NCBI GenBank assembly: GCA_012519975.1
Contig: JAAYPE010000008.1
Span: 1-37,536 of the forward strand
Source of the DNA: Clostridiales bacterium
GTDB lineage: Bacteria; Bacillota; Clostridia; Oscillospirales; Acutalibacteraceae
Length of the DNA: 37,536 nt
Direction of reading: 5' to 3'
A program made the position numbers and the translations under genes. The notes under the pieces were generated by a model. That model did no database searches, was not told the DNA's origin, and worked only from the letters and a program-made list of their open reading frames with translations. This document shows, in pieces, positions 6,660 to 15,734 of this stretch (position 1 is the first letter of the stretch; every line of letters starts with the position of its first letter).

Positions 6660-7829
6660 ATGAATAAGAAACTTTCAATCCTTGGAAGTACAGGCTCGAT
6701 AGGTAAGCAGGCGCTTGAGGTTGCCAAAAAATGTGGATTTGAGGTTACAGCGCTTACAGCCTCTAGCAGTTCAGCCGAACTTGAAAAGCAAATTAGAGAG
6801 TTTAAACCAAATATTGCAGCACTCGTAGATGAGAAGGCGGCGCAAGACTTGGCTGTTCGTGTTTCTGATACAAACACAAAGGTAGTCGGAGGTATACAGG
6901 GCATTTGTGAATGTGCTGTTGAAAAAAATGCAGACATAGTCTTAAACGCAATAGTTGGAATGGCAGGTCTTTTGCCAACTCTTGATGCAATAGATGCCGG
7001 AAAAGATATAGCCCTTGCAAACAAAGAAACACTCGTAGCAGGCGGAAAGCTTGTTATGGATAAAGCAAGGCAAAAAGGCGTTAACATTTATCCGGTTGAT
7101 AGTGAGCATTCAGCGATATTTCAATGCTTACAGGGCAATACTTCAAATGAGAGTCTTAAAAGAATTATTCTCACAGCATCTGGTGGTCCTTTTTTTGGAA
7201 AAACTAGAGCCGAGCTTGCAGATGTAACAGTAGAGCAAGCACTAAGGCACCCCAATTGGGAAATGGGTGCAAAAATAACAATAGATTCAGCCACGATGAT
7301 GAACAAAGGGCTTGAGATTATTGAGGCGGTTTGGCTATTTTCAGTCCCACAGGATAAAATAGATGTTTTAGTTCATAGGGAAAGTATAATACACTCAATG
7401 ATTGAGTACGAGGACAATTCAGTTATTGCTCAACTAGGGCTTCCAGATATGCGAATACCAATTCAATACGCGCTTACATATCCTAAAAGATATGAGTCAC
7501 CCGTTTGTCAGCTTGATTTGGCACAGCTTGCAACGCTAACATTTGCAAAGCCTGATTATGATACTTTTGATTGTTTGGCAATATGCAAAGAAGCAATTAA
7601 AAGGGGAGGACTTTATCCCGCTGCGGTAAACTCCGCAAACGAGCAAGCAAACACAATGTTTAGACAAGGTAGAATTAGGTTTTTGCAAATTGGTGAGCTT
7701 GTTGGTGAAGCGATGGAAAGAGTTGAAAATATCACAGATTATACTCTCTCTGATGTTTTGGCAGCAGATAGAAAAGCTAGGGATTTTGTTATGAGCAAAG
7801 TAGGAGACACATTGTCTTTTATAGGATAA
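6660..7829 (+). CDS. dxr: 1-deoxy-D-xylulose-5-phosphate reductoisomerase
   Basis: Second enzyme of the MEP isoprenoid pathway: DXP + NADPH to 2-C-methyl-D-erythritol 4-phosphate. About 389 residues, cytosolic. NADPH loop GSTGSIGKQ near residue 8, metal/substrate motif VDSEHSAIFQC, and the SGGPFF and HPNWEMGAKITIDSATMMNKG motifs are clear. Starts are possible at GTG 6633, ATG 6648 and ATG 6660. GGAAGGA at 6641-6647 abuts 6648 and is 12 nt from 6660, and the family core begins right after 6660 (MNKKLSILGSTG), so I choose 6660. It is separated from cdsA by about 109 bp of AT-rich DNA in which I see no convincing promoter or terminator. Confidence 0.95.
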   Translation: MNKKLSILGSTGSIGKQALEVAKKCGFEVTALTASSSSAELEKQIREFKPNIAALVDEKAAQDLAVRVSDTNTKVVGGIQGICECAVEKNADIVLNAIVGMAGLLPTLDAIDAGKDIALANKETLVAGGKLVMDKARQKGVNIYPVDSEHSAIFQCLQGNTSNESLKRIILTASGGPFFGKTRAELADVTVEQALRHPNWEMGAKITIDSATMMNKGLEIIEAVWLFSVPQDKIDVLVHRESIIHSMIEYEDNSVIAQLGLPDMRIPIQYALTYPKRYESPVCQLDLAQLATLTFAKPDYDTFDCLAICKEAIKRGGLYPAAVNSANEQANTMFRQGRIRFLQIGELVGEAMERVENITDYTLSDVLAADRKARDFVMSKVGDTLSFIG

Positions 7830-7868
7830 AAAGTAAGACATAAATTAGAGGTGGTTATTATTTTAAAT

Positions 7869-8939
7869 TTGGCAAGCATAGGGACAGTTTGGGCTTCTAT
7901 ATGGCCGTTGTTGATTGCAATATTTTTCTTTGGAGTAATAATATTTATACACGAGCTTGGGCATTTTACCTTTGCAAAAATATTTAAAGTAAGAGTTAAT
8001 GAGTTTGCAATTGGTATGGGTCCTGTATTATTTAAATTTAATAAAGGCGAAACGCAGTATTCAATAAGACTTTTTCCAATTGGCGGTTATGTCAGTATGG
8101 AGGGTGAAGACGAAGAGAGCGACGACAATGCAGCTTTTAACAAAAAGCCTGCGTGGCAGCGCGCTATAATTTTGTGCGCGGGAGCAGTTTTAAACCTTGT
8201 TTTAGGCTTGGTTTTAATGGGTATTATAATAGCTACAAGTGAGGGTGACATTGGAGTACCAAAAATTGCTCAGTTTATTGGTGAAAATCCTCAAAGTCAA
8301 GCGCACGGATTGCAAGTCGGAGATAAGATAAAAGCAATTAACGGTAACAAAGTATATACAACATATGATATAAACTTTTTTATGATGCGTGATAAGGACG
8401 CAATAATGGACTTTACTGTTGAGCGTGAGGGTGAAATAGTTCAGCTAAGAAGTGTTAAGTTTGAAACACAAGACATAGAGGGAATGAAGGTTGTTATATA
8501 CGACTTTAAAATCTTAGGCGTTGAAAAAACCTTTGGAACAGTTTTAAAATATGCTATGCTTGATTCGCTTTCAATAGCTAGAATGGTATGGCTTAGCCTT
8601 TTTGATATTGTGACTTTTCAGTTTAGCTTAAACGATTTGTCCGGACCTATTGGAACTATGGAAATAATTGCAGACACTGCCTCGCAAGCAACAAAAACAG
8701 ACTACACAGGTCTTTTAACAATAATGGCATTTATAACGATAAATGTTGGCGTATTTAACTTGCTACCCCTTCCGGCTTTGGATGGTGGGCGTTTGTTTTT
8801 CGTCATTGTTGAAGCAATAAGAAGAAAGCCAATACCACAAAAATATGAAGCATTTGTCCACGGAATTGGAATAGTTCTTTTGTTGACACTTATGGTAGTA
8901 ATCACATTTAATGATATAATTAAACTATTTAAAGGGTGA
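7869..8939 (+). CDS. rseP: RIP metalloprotease RseP (site-2 protease)
   Basis: Intramembrane zinc protease that cleaves anti-sigma factors or signal-peptide remnants. About 356 residues. HELGH (residues 28-32 from this start) is in the first transmembrane helix; a single PDZ domain with GLQVGDKIKAING lies in the middle; the second active-site motif is LLPLPALDGGR near residue 295. Several C-terminal membrane segments. The start is uncertain: AGAGGTGG at 7847-7854 overlaps an in-frame GTG at 7851 and is 14 nt from TTG 7869; I give TTG 7869, with GTG 7851 (6 residues longer) as alternative. The stop is 5 nt before ispG. Confidence 0.93.
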   Translation: MASIGTVWASIWPLLIAIFFFGVIIFIHELGHFTFAKIFKVRVNEFAIGMGPVLFKFNKGETQYSIRLFPIGGYVSMEGEDEESDDNAAFNKKPAWQRAIILCAGAVLNLVLGLVLMGIIIATSEGDIGVPKIAQFIGENPQSQAHGLQVGDKIKAINGNKVYTTYDINFFMMRDKDAIMDFTVEREGEIVQLRSVKFETQDIEGMKVVIYDFKILGVEKTFGTVLKYAMLDSLSIARMVWLSLFDIVTFQFSLNDLSGPIGTMEIIADTASQATKTDYTGLLTIMAFITINVGVFNLLPLPALDGGRLFFVIVEAIRRKPIPQKYEAFVHGIGIVLLLTLMVVITFNDIIKLFKG

Positions 8940-8944
8940 GCGAT

Positions 8945-9997
8945 TTGATAAGCAGAAGAAAAAGTCGCCAAGTAAATGTTGGTAATGTAAAAATAGGTTC
9001 AGACTCGCAAATCAGTGTGCAGTCAATGCTTAGTATGCCTGCACAGTATATTGAGGCAAATGTAGAGCAGGCAAAGGAGCTTCAAAGTGCCGGTTGTCAA
9101 ATAATTCGCACTGCCGTTCCTGATATTGAGTCTGTTAAATTAATCTATGCACTTAAAAATGCGGTTACTGTTCCCATAGTTGCAGACATTCATTTTGACT
9201 ATAAAATAGCTCTGGAATGCGTTAGTGCAGGGGTTGACAAAATAAGGATAAATCCAGGCAATATTGGCTCTGATGATAAAATAAAAGCTGTTGCAGATGC
9301 TTGTATGACAAATGGCATTCCAATTAGAATTGGGGTAAACTCAGGATCGGTTGAAAAAGAATTGCTAGGCAAATATGGGTCGCCTACACCACAAGCAATG
9401 GCAGAAAGTGCAATGAATCATATAAAGCTTTTAGAGAAATTTGATTTTGAGGATATTGTAGTTTCAATAAAATCATCTAATGTGCAAGATATGATAAGCG
9501 CTTATAGAATTGTAGCATCACAGTGTGATTATCCACTGCACTTGGGGGTTACAGAGGCAGGAACGGAACGAATGGCACTTATCAAGTCCAGTATGGGCAT
9601 AGGTTCGCTTTTGCTTGATGGAATAGGTGATACTATAAGAGTGTCTATAACTGATAACCCTGTGAAAGAGGTTTATGCAGGATTTGATATTTTAAAAGGT
9701 GCAGGAATAAAAACGGATTGTCCACGAATTGTGTCTTGCCCCACTTGTGGTAGAACAAAAATTGATATGATTTCTATTGCAAATGAAGTAGAACAAAGGC
9801 TTAGGGATTGTAAAAAGCCTATTGTTGTAGCTGTTATGGGCTGTGCCGTTAATGGACCTGGAGAGGCAAAGCAAGCAGATATTGGCATTGCTGGAGGAGA
9901 TGGTGAGGGTCTAATTTTCAGGCACGGTGAAATAATTCGTAAGGTAGATGAAAAAGAACTTGTAGATGAGCTTATGCGCGAGATAGAAAGGATATAA
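8945..9997 (+). CDS. ispG: 4-hydroxy-3-methylbut-2-en-1-yl diphosphate synthase
   Basis: The 4Fe-4S enzyme of the MEP pathway that converts MEcPP to HMBPP using flavodoxin or ferredoxin. About 350 residues. N-terminal TIM barrel with VQSMLSMPAQ and the KIRINPGNIG motif; C-terminal cluster domain with SCPTCGR and MGCAVNGPGEAKQADIG, which supply three cluster cysteines and the conserved Glu. TTG 8945 is chosen because AAAGGGTGA at 8931-8939, which contains the rseP stop, is 5 nt upstream; the in-frame GTG 8936 lies inside that binding site. With uppS and dxr it gives this operon three isoprenoid genes. Confidence 0.95.
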   Translation: MISRRKSRQVNVGNVKIGSDSQISVQSMLSMPAQYIEANVEQAKELQSAGCQIIRTAVPDIESVKLIYALKNAVTVPIVADIHFDYKIALECVSAGVDKIRINPGNIGSDDKIKAVADACMTNGIPIRIGVNSGSVEKELLGKYGSPTPQAMAESAMNHIKLLEKFDFEDIVVSIKSSNVQDMISAYRIVASQCDYPLHLGVTEAGTERMALIKSSMGIGSLLLDGIGDTIRVSITDNPVKEVYAGFDILKGAGIKTDCPRIVSCPTCGRTKIDMISIANEVEQRLRDCKKPIVVAVMGCAVNGPGEAKQADIGIAGGDGEGLIFRHGEIIRKVDEKELVDELMREIERI

Positions 9998-10001
9998 TTT
10001 A

Positions 10002-13000
10002 GTGAGAAGTACAACAATAGGGGACTTGTTTGGAAATTATGTAAACGATAAGTTTGAGCCCCTTTTTAATCTTAAAGTGCCTGAGATGAATTTGAATATG
10101 GATAAAAGGGACCTTAAGATTTTAGTTCAATATGATGATACATATAACAAAGCTCTGCTAGATGAATTTAATGCAGAGCTTAAATCTGTTTTAAGTCTTT
10201 CTAAAATTACACTTGATTTAAAAAACGACGAAGATGCACAGTTTTCAGTAGAGTTTATGCCAGTGGTGCTAAGCGAACTGGGGCGTTGTGTGCCTGCTTC
10301 AAATGGTTTTTTGCAAGATGCCCAGTTTAAAGTAGACGGCGATAAATTGATTATTACTTTAACACACGGCGGAGAGGAAATTTTAAAAGCAAGCAAGTGT
10401 GATGAGTTTATTGCAAAGTATATTGCAAAGAAATTTAAAAGACAATTTGTAGTTGAGTTTGATGGAAAAACAACAGTAGAGCCTGATGAAGAAGTTTTAA
10501 AAGAAATGCAGGAAAAGGCAGAGGAGCAAGCAAAAACGCAAAGAATTCAAAAAGCTCGTGGAGAGGTACCCACAGGCAAGCGTGAGATGATAGAAGGATT
10601 ACCTTTGTACTTAGATACCCAAAAAATGATTTGGGGAGATTATATAAGAAAAAAGCCAAAACCTATAGCAGATATAAAATACGATGATGGTGCAGTCGTG
10701 GTGTGGGGCGATGTATTCTCGCTAAGCATTAGAGATACAAGGGATAAAAGAAGCAAAATAATTAATTTTAATATCACAGATTATACTAGCTCTTACAGTG
10801 TGAAAATATTTGAAAGAGCAGAAAATATTCAAAGCTTTTTAAGAGAAATGGAAGACGGAATAACAGTTATTGTTCGCGGTAATGTTATTTATGATAGCTA
10901 TAAAAAGGAATATATTTTAGAGGCTAAAGCTATTTCAAAAGTACAAAAAGCTAAAAAAACAGACGACGCACCAAAAAAGCGTGTAGAGCTACATATGCAC
11001 TCAACAATGTCTGCATTAGACGGGCTGACCAATGTGAAAAAGCTAGTTAAAAAAGCACACGAATATGGGCATCCAGCTGTGGCGATTACTGACCACGGTG
11101 TTTTACAAGCATACCCCGATGCAATGAATATGAGTGAGGAATTAGGAATTAAGCTTATTTATGGAGTAGAATCATATTTTGTAGATGATACGGATATTGA
11201 TTTTTCGCAAACGACTCTTGCACAGGCTTTAAAGTCGAAAAAGACAAGGTCGTATCACCAAATTATTCTTGTACAAAATGAAACAGGCCTTAAAAATCTT
11301 TATAAACTTGTGTCAACCGCACATACAAAAAACTTTTATAGGCGACCAGTAACACTAAAGAGTGAACTTTTAAAGCACAGAGAAGGATTAATACTCGGAA
11401 GTGCCTGTGAAGCAGGAGAGCTTTACACCGCTATTGTAAAAGGCGAGAGCGAAGAGCGAATAATGGAAATTGCTTCGTTCTATGATTATTTAGAAATTCA
11501 GCCAAACGGTAATAATGCCTTTATGATTCGCAATCAAACAGTGCAAAGTGTAAAGGATTTAGAAAATATTAATCGCAAAATAATATCAATTGCAGACAAG
11601 CTCAACAAGCCTGTTGTTGCAACTGGTGATGTCCACTTTATGAATGAAGAAGATGCTATTTTTAGAGCTATTTTAATGGCGGGTAGAGGATTTTCTGATG
11701 CGGATGAACAGCCACCACTTTATTTTAGAACCACACAAGAAATGCTAGATGAGTTTGAATACCTAGGTGAAGAGACGGCATATGAAGTGGTTGTAGAAAA
11801 TCCAAACAAAATTGCAGATATGGTAGAGCAAATAAGACCAATCCCAAAGGGCAATTTTCCACCAAGTATAGACGGTGCAGAAGAAGAACTTAGAAGTCTT
11901 TGCTGGGAGAACACACGAAAAATGTATGGTGACCCTGTTCCTGAATGTGTTGCACAAAGACTTGAAAAAGAGCTTAACTCAATTATTCAAAATGGTTTTG
12001 CAGTCTTATATATAATAGCTCAAAAGCTTGTTAAAAACTCAGAAGATAATGGGTATCATGTTGGGTCTAGAGGTTCTGTTGGCTCATCGTTTGTTGCAAA
12101 TGCAGCAGGGATATCAGAGGTAAATCCGCTTTATCCCCACTATCGTTGTCCAAATTGCTTATACACAGAATTTTTTCTTAAGGGTGAAGTCGGTTCGGGA
12201 TATGATTTGCCACCTAAAAATTGCCCTAATTGTACTACTGCAATGTTAAGGGATGGCCACGACATTCCGTTTGAAACATTTTTAGGTTTTGATGGAGATA
12301 AAGCACCCGATATTGACCTTAACTTTTCTGGTGAATATCAGGCAAAAGCACATCAGTACACAGTTGAGCTATTTGGCGAGTCTCACGTTTTTAAAGCCGG
12401 CACAGTGTCTACAGTTGCAGATAAAACAGCTTTTGGATATGTAAAAAAATATTTAGAGGCAAAGGGCCAAACTGTTCCAAACGCTGAAGTGGAGCGACTA
12501 ACAATTGGTTGTACTGGAGTTAAAAGAACAACGGGCCAGCACCCTGGTGGAATGGTAATAATACCCAATAATTTTGAGGCACAAGATTTTACCGCTGTGC
12601 AGTATCCTGCCGACGATGCAGAAAAGGGTATGATGACAACGCACTTTGACTTTCACGCGTTGCACGACACAATACTAAAGCTTGATAACCTAGGTCACGA
12701 TGTTCCAACCCTTTATAAATATTTAGAGGACTACACTGGCATTTCTGTTATGGATGTTGATATTTGTGACCCAAAGATAATAGAGCTTTTTACAAGCCCA
12801 GAACCACTCGGAGTGACTTGCGAGGATATTGATTGCAATACGGGTACTTTGTCAATTCCAGAAATGGGAACTCCATTTGTTCGTCAGATGTTGCTTGAAT
12901 CACAACCAAAAAACTTTTCTGATTTGCTTCAAATTTCGGGGCTATCTCACGGTACTGATGTTTGGCTTGGAAATGCGCAAGACCTTATAAAAAACAATGT

Positions 13001-13742
13001 TTGCACAATTTCTAATGTTATAGGTACGCGAGATAGTATAATGGTTTATCTTATGCATAAGGGTGTTGACCCTAGTATGGCATTTAAAATTATGGAAATT
13101 GTAAGAAAAGGTAAAGCTACAAAATTGCTAACAGATGAGCATATAAAAACAATGAAAGACCACGGTGTTCCAGATTGGTATATTGATTCGTGTATGAAAA
13201 TAAAATATATGTTTCCTAAGGCTCACGCTGCGGCATATGTTAGTGCAGCTCTTAGACTAGGGTGGTATAAAATTTATAAACCCCTTGAGTATTATGCAGC
13301 ATTTTTAACGGTGCGTGGCGGAGATTTGGATGCAATGTCGATTATGTCTGGCAAGGATTATGTTGTTTCTAAAATGCGTTCAATCCAGGCAAAAGGAAAA
13401 GAGGCAACAGCAAAGGATATGTCTGAGTTTACTAGCCTTCAGGTTGTAAATGAAATGTTGGCAAGGGGAGTAGAGTTTTTAAATGTTGATTTGTATAAGT
13501 CAGACGCCTCTGTTTATAAAATAGAGGACGGAAAAATTAGGCTGGCTTTTTCATCAATAAAAGGTCTTGGTGAAAATGCTGCTCGAAACCTTGCAAATGC
13601 AAAAGACGATGGCGAGGGTAAATACATATCTATTGATGACTTGCAAAGAAGGGCAGGAATTTCGACTAGTGTGACAGAATCGTTAGAAGAGATAGGCGCA
13701 CTAGAGGGTATACCTAAGAGTAGCCAGATAAGCTTCTTTTAA
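10002..13742 (+). CDS. polC: DNA polymerase III alpha subunit PolC lacking the exonuclease domain
   Basis: Replicative DNA polymerase of Gram-positive bacteria, 1246 residues, about 190 shorter than typical PolC (about 1440). Order: N-terminal domains 1-205, OB fold about 220-315, PHP 326-550, then the polymerase core with zinc knuckle C716/C719-C741/C744 and catalytic D770/D772 in PDIDLNFSG. In PolC the PHP domain is normally interrupted by a DnaQ-like DEDD exonuclease after the YGVEx motif. Here YGVESYFVDD (387-396) runs within about 22 residues into YHQIILVQN (418-426), with no exonuclease motifs. Expected PHP metal ligands remain: H331, H333, D340, H365, E390, H419, C469, D543, H545. GTG start with AAAGGA 9 nt upstream. 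Last gene of the operon. Confidence 0.96.
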   Translation: MRSTTIGDLFGNYVNDKFEPLFNLKVPEMNLNMDKRDLKILVQYDDTYNKALLDEFNAELKSVLSLSKITLDLKNDEDAQFSVEFMPVVLSELGRCVPASNGFLQDAQFKVDGDKLIITLTHGGEEILKASKCDEFIAKYIAKKFKRQFVVEFDGKTTVEPDEEVLKEMQEKAEEQAKTQRIQKARGEVPTGKREMIEGLPLYLDTQKMIWGDYIRKKPKPIADIKYDDGAVVVWGDVFSLSIRDTRDKRSKIINFNITDYTSSYSVKIFERAENIQSFLREMEDGITVIVRGNVIYDSYKKEYILEAKAISKVQKAKKTDDAPKKRVELHMHSTMSALDGLTNVKKLVKKAHEYGHPAVAITDHGVLQAYPDAMNMSEELGIKLIYGVESYFVDDTDIDFSQTTLAQALKSKKTRSYHQIILVQNETGLKNLYKLVSTAHTKNFYRRPVTLKSELLKHREGLILGSACEAGELYTAIVKGESEERIMEIASFYDYLEIQPNGNNAFMIRNQTVQSVKDLENINRKIISIADKLNKPVVATGDVHFMNEEDAIFRAILMAGRGFSDADEQPPLYFRTTQEMLDEFEYLGEETAYEVVVENPNKIADMVEQIRPIPKGNFPPSIDGAEEELRSLCWENTRKMYGDPVPECVAQRLEKELNSIIQNGFAVLYIIAQKLVKNSEDNGYHVGSRGSVGSSFVANAAGISEVNPLYPHYRCPNCLYTEFFLKGEVGSGYDLPPKNCPNCTTAMLRDGHDIPFETFLGFDGDKAPDIDLNFSGEYQAKAHQYTVELFGESHVFKAGTVSTVADKTAFGYVKKYLEAKGQTVPNAEVERLTIGCTGVKRTTGQHPGGMVIIPNNFEAQDFTAVQYPADDAEKGMMTTHFDFHALHDTILKLDNLGHDVPTLYKYLEDYTGISVMDVDICDPKIIELFTSPEPLGVTCEDIDCNTGTLSIPEMGTPFVRQMLLESQPKNFSDLLQISGLSHGTDVWLGNAQDLIKNNVCTISNVIGTRDSIMVYLMHKGVDPSMAFKIMEIVRKGKATKLLTDEHIKTMKDHGVPDWYIDSCMKIKYMFPKAHAAAYVSAALRLGWYKIYKPLEYYAAFLTVRGGDLDAMSIMSGKDYVVSKMRSIQAKGKEATAKDMSEFTSLQVVNEMLARGVEFLNVDLYKSDASVYKIEDGKIRLAFSSIKGLGENAARNLANAKDDGEGKYISIDDLQRRAGISTSVTESLEEIGALEGIPKSSQISFF

Positions 13743-13750
13743 AAAAATAG

Positions 13751-13779
13751 TTGACTTGTTGAATTCATTATGATATCAT
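13751..13779 (+). promoter_or_regulatory. Promoter of the his operon
   Basis: TTGACT at 13751-13756, a 17-bp spacer, and TATCAT at 13774-13779 with a TGn extension at 13771-13773. It starts 9 bp after the polC stop. The predicted transcript starts near 13786. Confidence 0.75.
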
Positions 13780-13796
13780 AGTAGCATACTAAAGCG

Positions 13797-13834
13797 TTAT
13801 GGCTCATTGTTTTATACAGTGTGCCATAATTTTT
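13797..13834 (+). terminator. Terminator-like hairpin in the his leader (possible attenuator or polC terminator)
   Basis: TTATGGC (13797-13803) pairs with GCCATAA (13823-13829), and CATTG (13805-13809) with CAGTG (13817-13821), separated by one T-T mismatch, with a 7-nt loop and TTTTT at 13830-13834. It begins only about 11 nt after the predicted his transcription start and ends 48 nt before the hisZ ribosome binding site, so it can terminate polC read-through, his transcripts, or both. No T-box consensus or His-rich leader peptide was seen. Confidence 0.65.
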
Positions 13835-13893
13835 AAAATAATATTTAAAGTAATGCTAGATAAAATAAATTAATCGTGTGTGGGAGGATTATT

Positions 13894-15102
13894 ATGAGAA
13901 GGTATTCAAAAATAACGCCTGAGGGTACAAGGGATTTGCTTTTTGAAGAGTGTAACGCTAGGCGAATTGTAGAATCACGCCTTTCTGCTTTATTTAAATC
14001 TAGAGGGTATAACAGGATAATCACCCCTAGCATTGAGTTTTTTGATGTGTTTGATAGGGACAGTGCCGGTATCTTGCCAGAAATGATGTACAAATTAACG
14101 GATTCGCAAGGTCGCCTTATGGTTTTAAGACCAGACAATACACTGCCAATTGCTCGTGTTGCAGCTACAAGGCTCAGAGATATGCAACTTCCAATACGCC
14201 TTTATTATGCTCAAAAAGTGTTTATACAAAGCCCAACACTTGTAGGGTTTAACGATGAAACAGCTCAAAGTGGCATAGAGCTTATTGGCGCTAGTGGGAT
14301 AAGAGCAGATTTAGAAATAATTACAACAGCAGTAGACGCACTTGATAAATGTGGTGCTAAGGACTATAGAATTGAAATAGGTCACGCAGGATTTTTTAAA
14401 GCACTTTCAGATAGCTTAAATGTAGATGATGAAACAAGAGAAGAAATAAGCCTACTTATTGAATCAAAAAATTATGCAGCACTAAACGATGTTTTGGATA
14501 ACTTGCAAAACAATGAAACAACAAAGGCAATAAAAATGCTCCCTAGGCTTTTTGGCGGTGAAGAAGTGCTTGACGAGGCAAGCAAATTGTCAGACAGCAA
14601 GCAAGCAAAGGATTCACTAAATTATCTTAGAAATGTGTATAAATGCCTTGATGATTTGGGACTTGGCAATAAAATAAATATTGATTTAGGGCTAGTACAT
14701 AGAAGCAATTATTACACAGGTGTAGTTTTTCGTGGCTATATTGAAGGCTCGGGAGTAACGGTGCTTTCAGGTGGTAGATACGATAAGCTTATAGGCGAAT
14801 TTGGAAACCCACTGCCTGCAACAGGTTTTGGAGTTGAGGTTGATGCCCTTGCAAATGCAATGTTGCTCAGGGGAGAGGTAAAGCTGCCAAAGCCTGCTGA
14901 TGTGCTTGTTTTTGGCGAGGATGGTTGCGAAATAAAGGCACTAAGATATATAACAGAATTAAATGAAAAGGGCTTTATATGCGAAAATAGTATTTTTGAA
15001 ACAGCACAGCAGTCATACGAATATGCGTCAAGGAGAGGCATAAAAAGGTTCGTGCTTGTTGCAAAAGATAAAATAACAGAAAGTAAGATACAAGGGGTGT
15101 AA
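13894..15102 (+). CDS. hisZ: ATP phosphoribosyltransferase regulatory subunit
   Basis: A histidyl-tRNA-synthetase paralogue that forms the regulatory half of the HisG-HisZ complex at the first step of histidine synthesis. About 402 residues, with class II synthetase-like motifs: ITPEGTRDLL near the N-terminus, RPDNTLPIARVAAT (motif 2 region), YAQKVFIQSP, and a C-terminal FGVEVDALANAM helix. It lacks the HisRS anticodon-binding C-terminus and sits before hisG, so hisZ rather than hisS. ATG 13894 has GGGAGGA at 13882-13888, 5 nt upstream; GTG 13876 has no binding site. First gene of the his operon. Confidence 0.93.
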   Translation: MRRYSKITPEGTRDLLFEECNARRIVESRLSALFKSRGYNRIITPSIEFFDVFDRDSAGILPEMMYKLTDSQGRLMVLRPDNTLPIARVAATRLRDMQLPIRLYYAQKVFIQSPTLVGFNDETAQSGIELIGASGIRADLEIITTAVDALDKCGAKDYRIEIGHAGFFKALSDSLNVDDETREEISLLIESKNYAALNDVLDNLQNNETTKAIKMLPRLFGGEEVLDEASKLSDSKQAKDSLNYLRNVYKCLDDLGLGNKINIDLGLVHRSNYYTGVVFRGYIEGSGVTVLSGGRYDKLIGEFGNPLPATGFGVEVDALANAMLLRGEVKLPKPADVLVFGEDGCEIKALRYITELNEKGFICENSIFETAQQSYEYASRRGIKRFVLVAKDKITESKIQGV

Positions 15103-15104
15103 AT

Positions 15105-15734
15105 ATGCGACCTATAAGAATAGCACTTACTAAAGGTAGGCTTGAAAAAAACAGTATAACGCTTTTTGAAGAAATGGGATTGGATTGTTCTGAGCTGAAA
15201 AACAAAGGACGTAGACTTGTTTTGCCCGTTGATAAATATGAGGTTGTTCTTGCAAAAGCGGCAGATGTCATTACATATGTTGAGCACGGTGTGTGCGATA
15301 TAGGGATTGTTGGTAAAGATACAATTGCAGAAAATAACAGGAGCTTTTACGAGGTTACTGATTTGGGGTTTGGAAAATGCAAATTTGCACTTGCGACAAA
15401 ATCAGGCACTGAGTTTTGGGGTGGGTATGATGTAAAATGCATCGCAACGAAATACCCAAATGTTGCAAGAAAGTTTTTTGAAAGCAAAGGAATGGATGTT
15501 AGAATTATAAAAATCGAAGGCTCAGTAGAGTTAGCACCACTCTTAAAACTTTCTGACGCAATTGTAGATATAGTTGAAACCGGCGCAACAATTAAAGAGA
15601 ATGGGCTTGAGGTAATTGAGGATATAATGCCCATTTCTGCAAGAGTAATTGTAAATATGGCAAGTATGAAGCTTAGAAAAGAGGAAATTGAGAGTTTTCT
15701 AACTGATATAGAAAAAGCTAAGGAGGCACTATAA
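15105..15734 (+). CDS. hisG: ATP phosphoribosyltransferase catalytic subunit (short form)
   Basis: First committed step of histidine synthesis: ATP + PRPP to phosphoribosyl-ATP + PPi. 209 residues, the short HisG form that has no C-terminal regulatory domain and depends on HisZ, consistent with hisZ immediately upstream (2-nt gap). Motifs: IRIALTKGRLE at the N-terminus, GVCDIGIVGKD, and the PRPP-binding DAIVDIVETGATIKENGL segment. A GGGGTG site lies just before ATG. Its stop overlaps the hisD start by one base (TAATG). Confidence 0.96.
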   Translation: MRPIRIALTKGRLEKNSITLFEEMGLDCSELKNKGRRLVLPVDKYEVVLAKAADVITYVEHGVCDIGIVGKDTIAENNRSFYEVTDLGFGKCKFALATKSGTEFWGGYDVKCIATKYPNVARKFFESKGMDVRIIKIEGSVELAPLLKLSDAIVDIVETGATIKENGLEVIEDIMPISARVIVNMASMKLRKEEIESFLTDIEKAKEAL

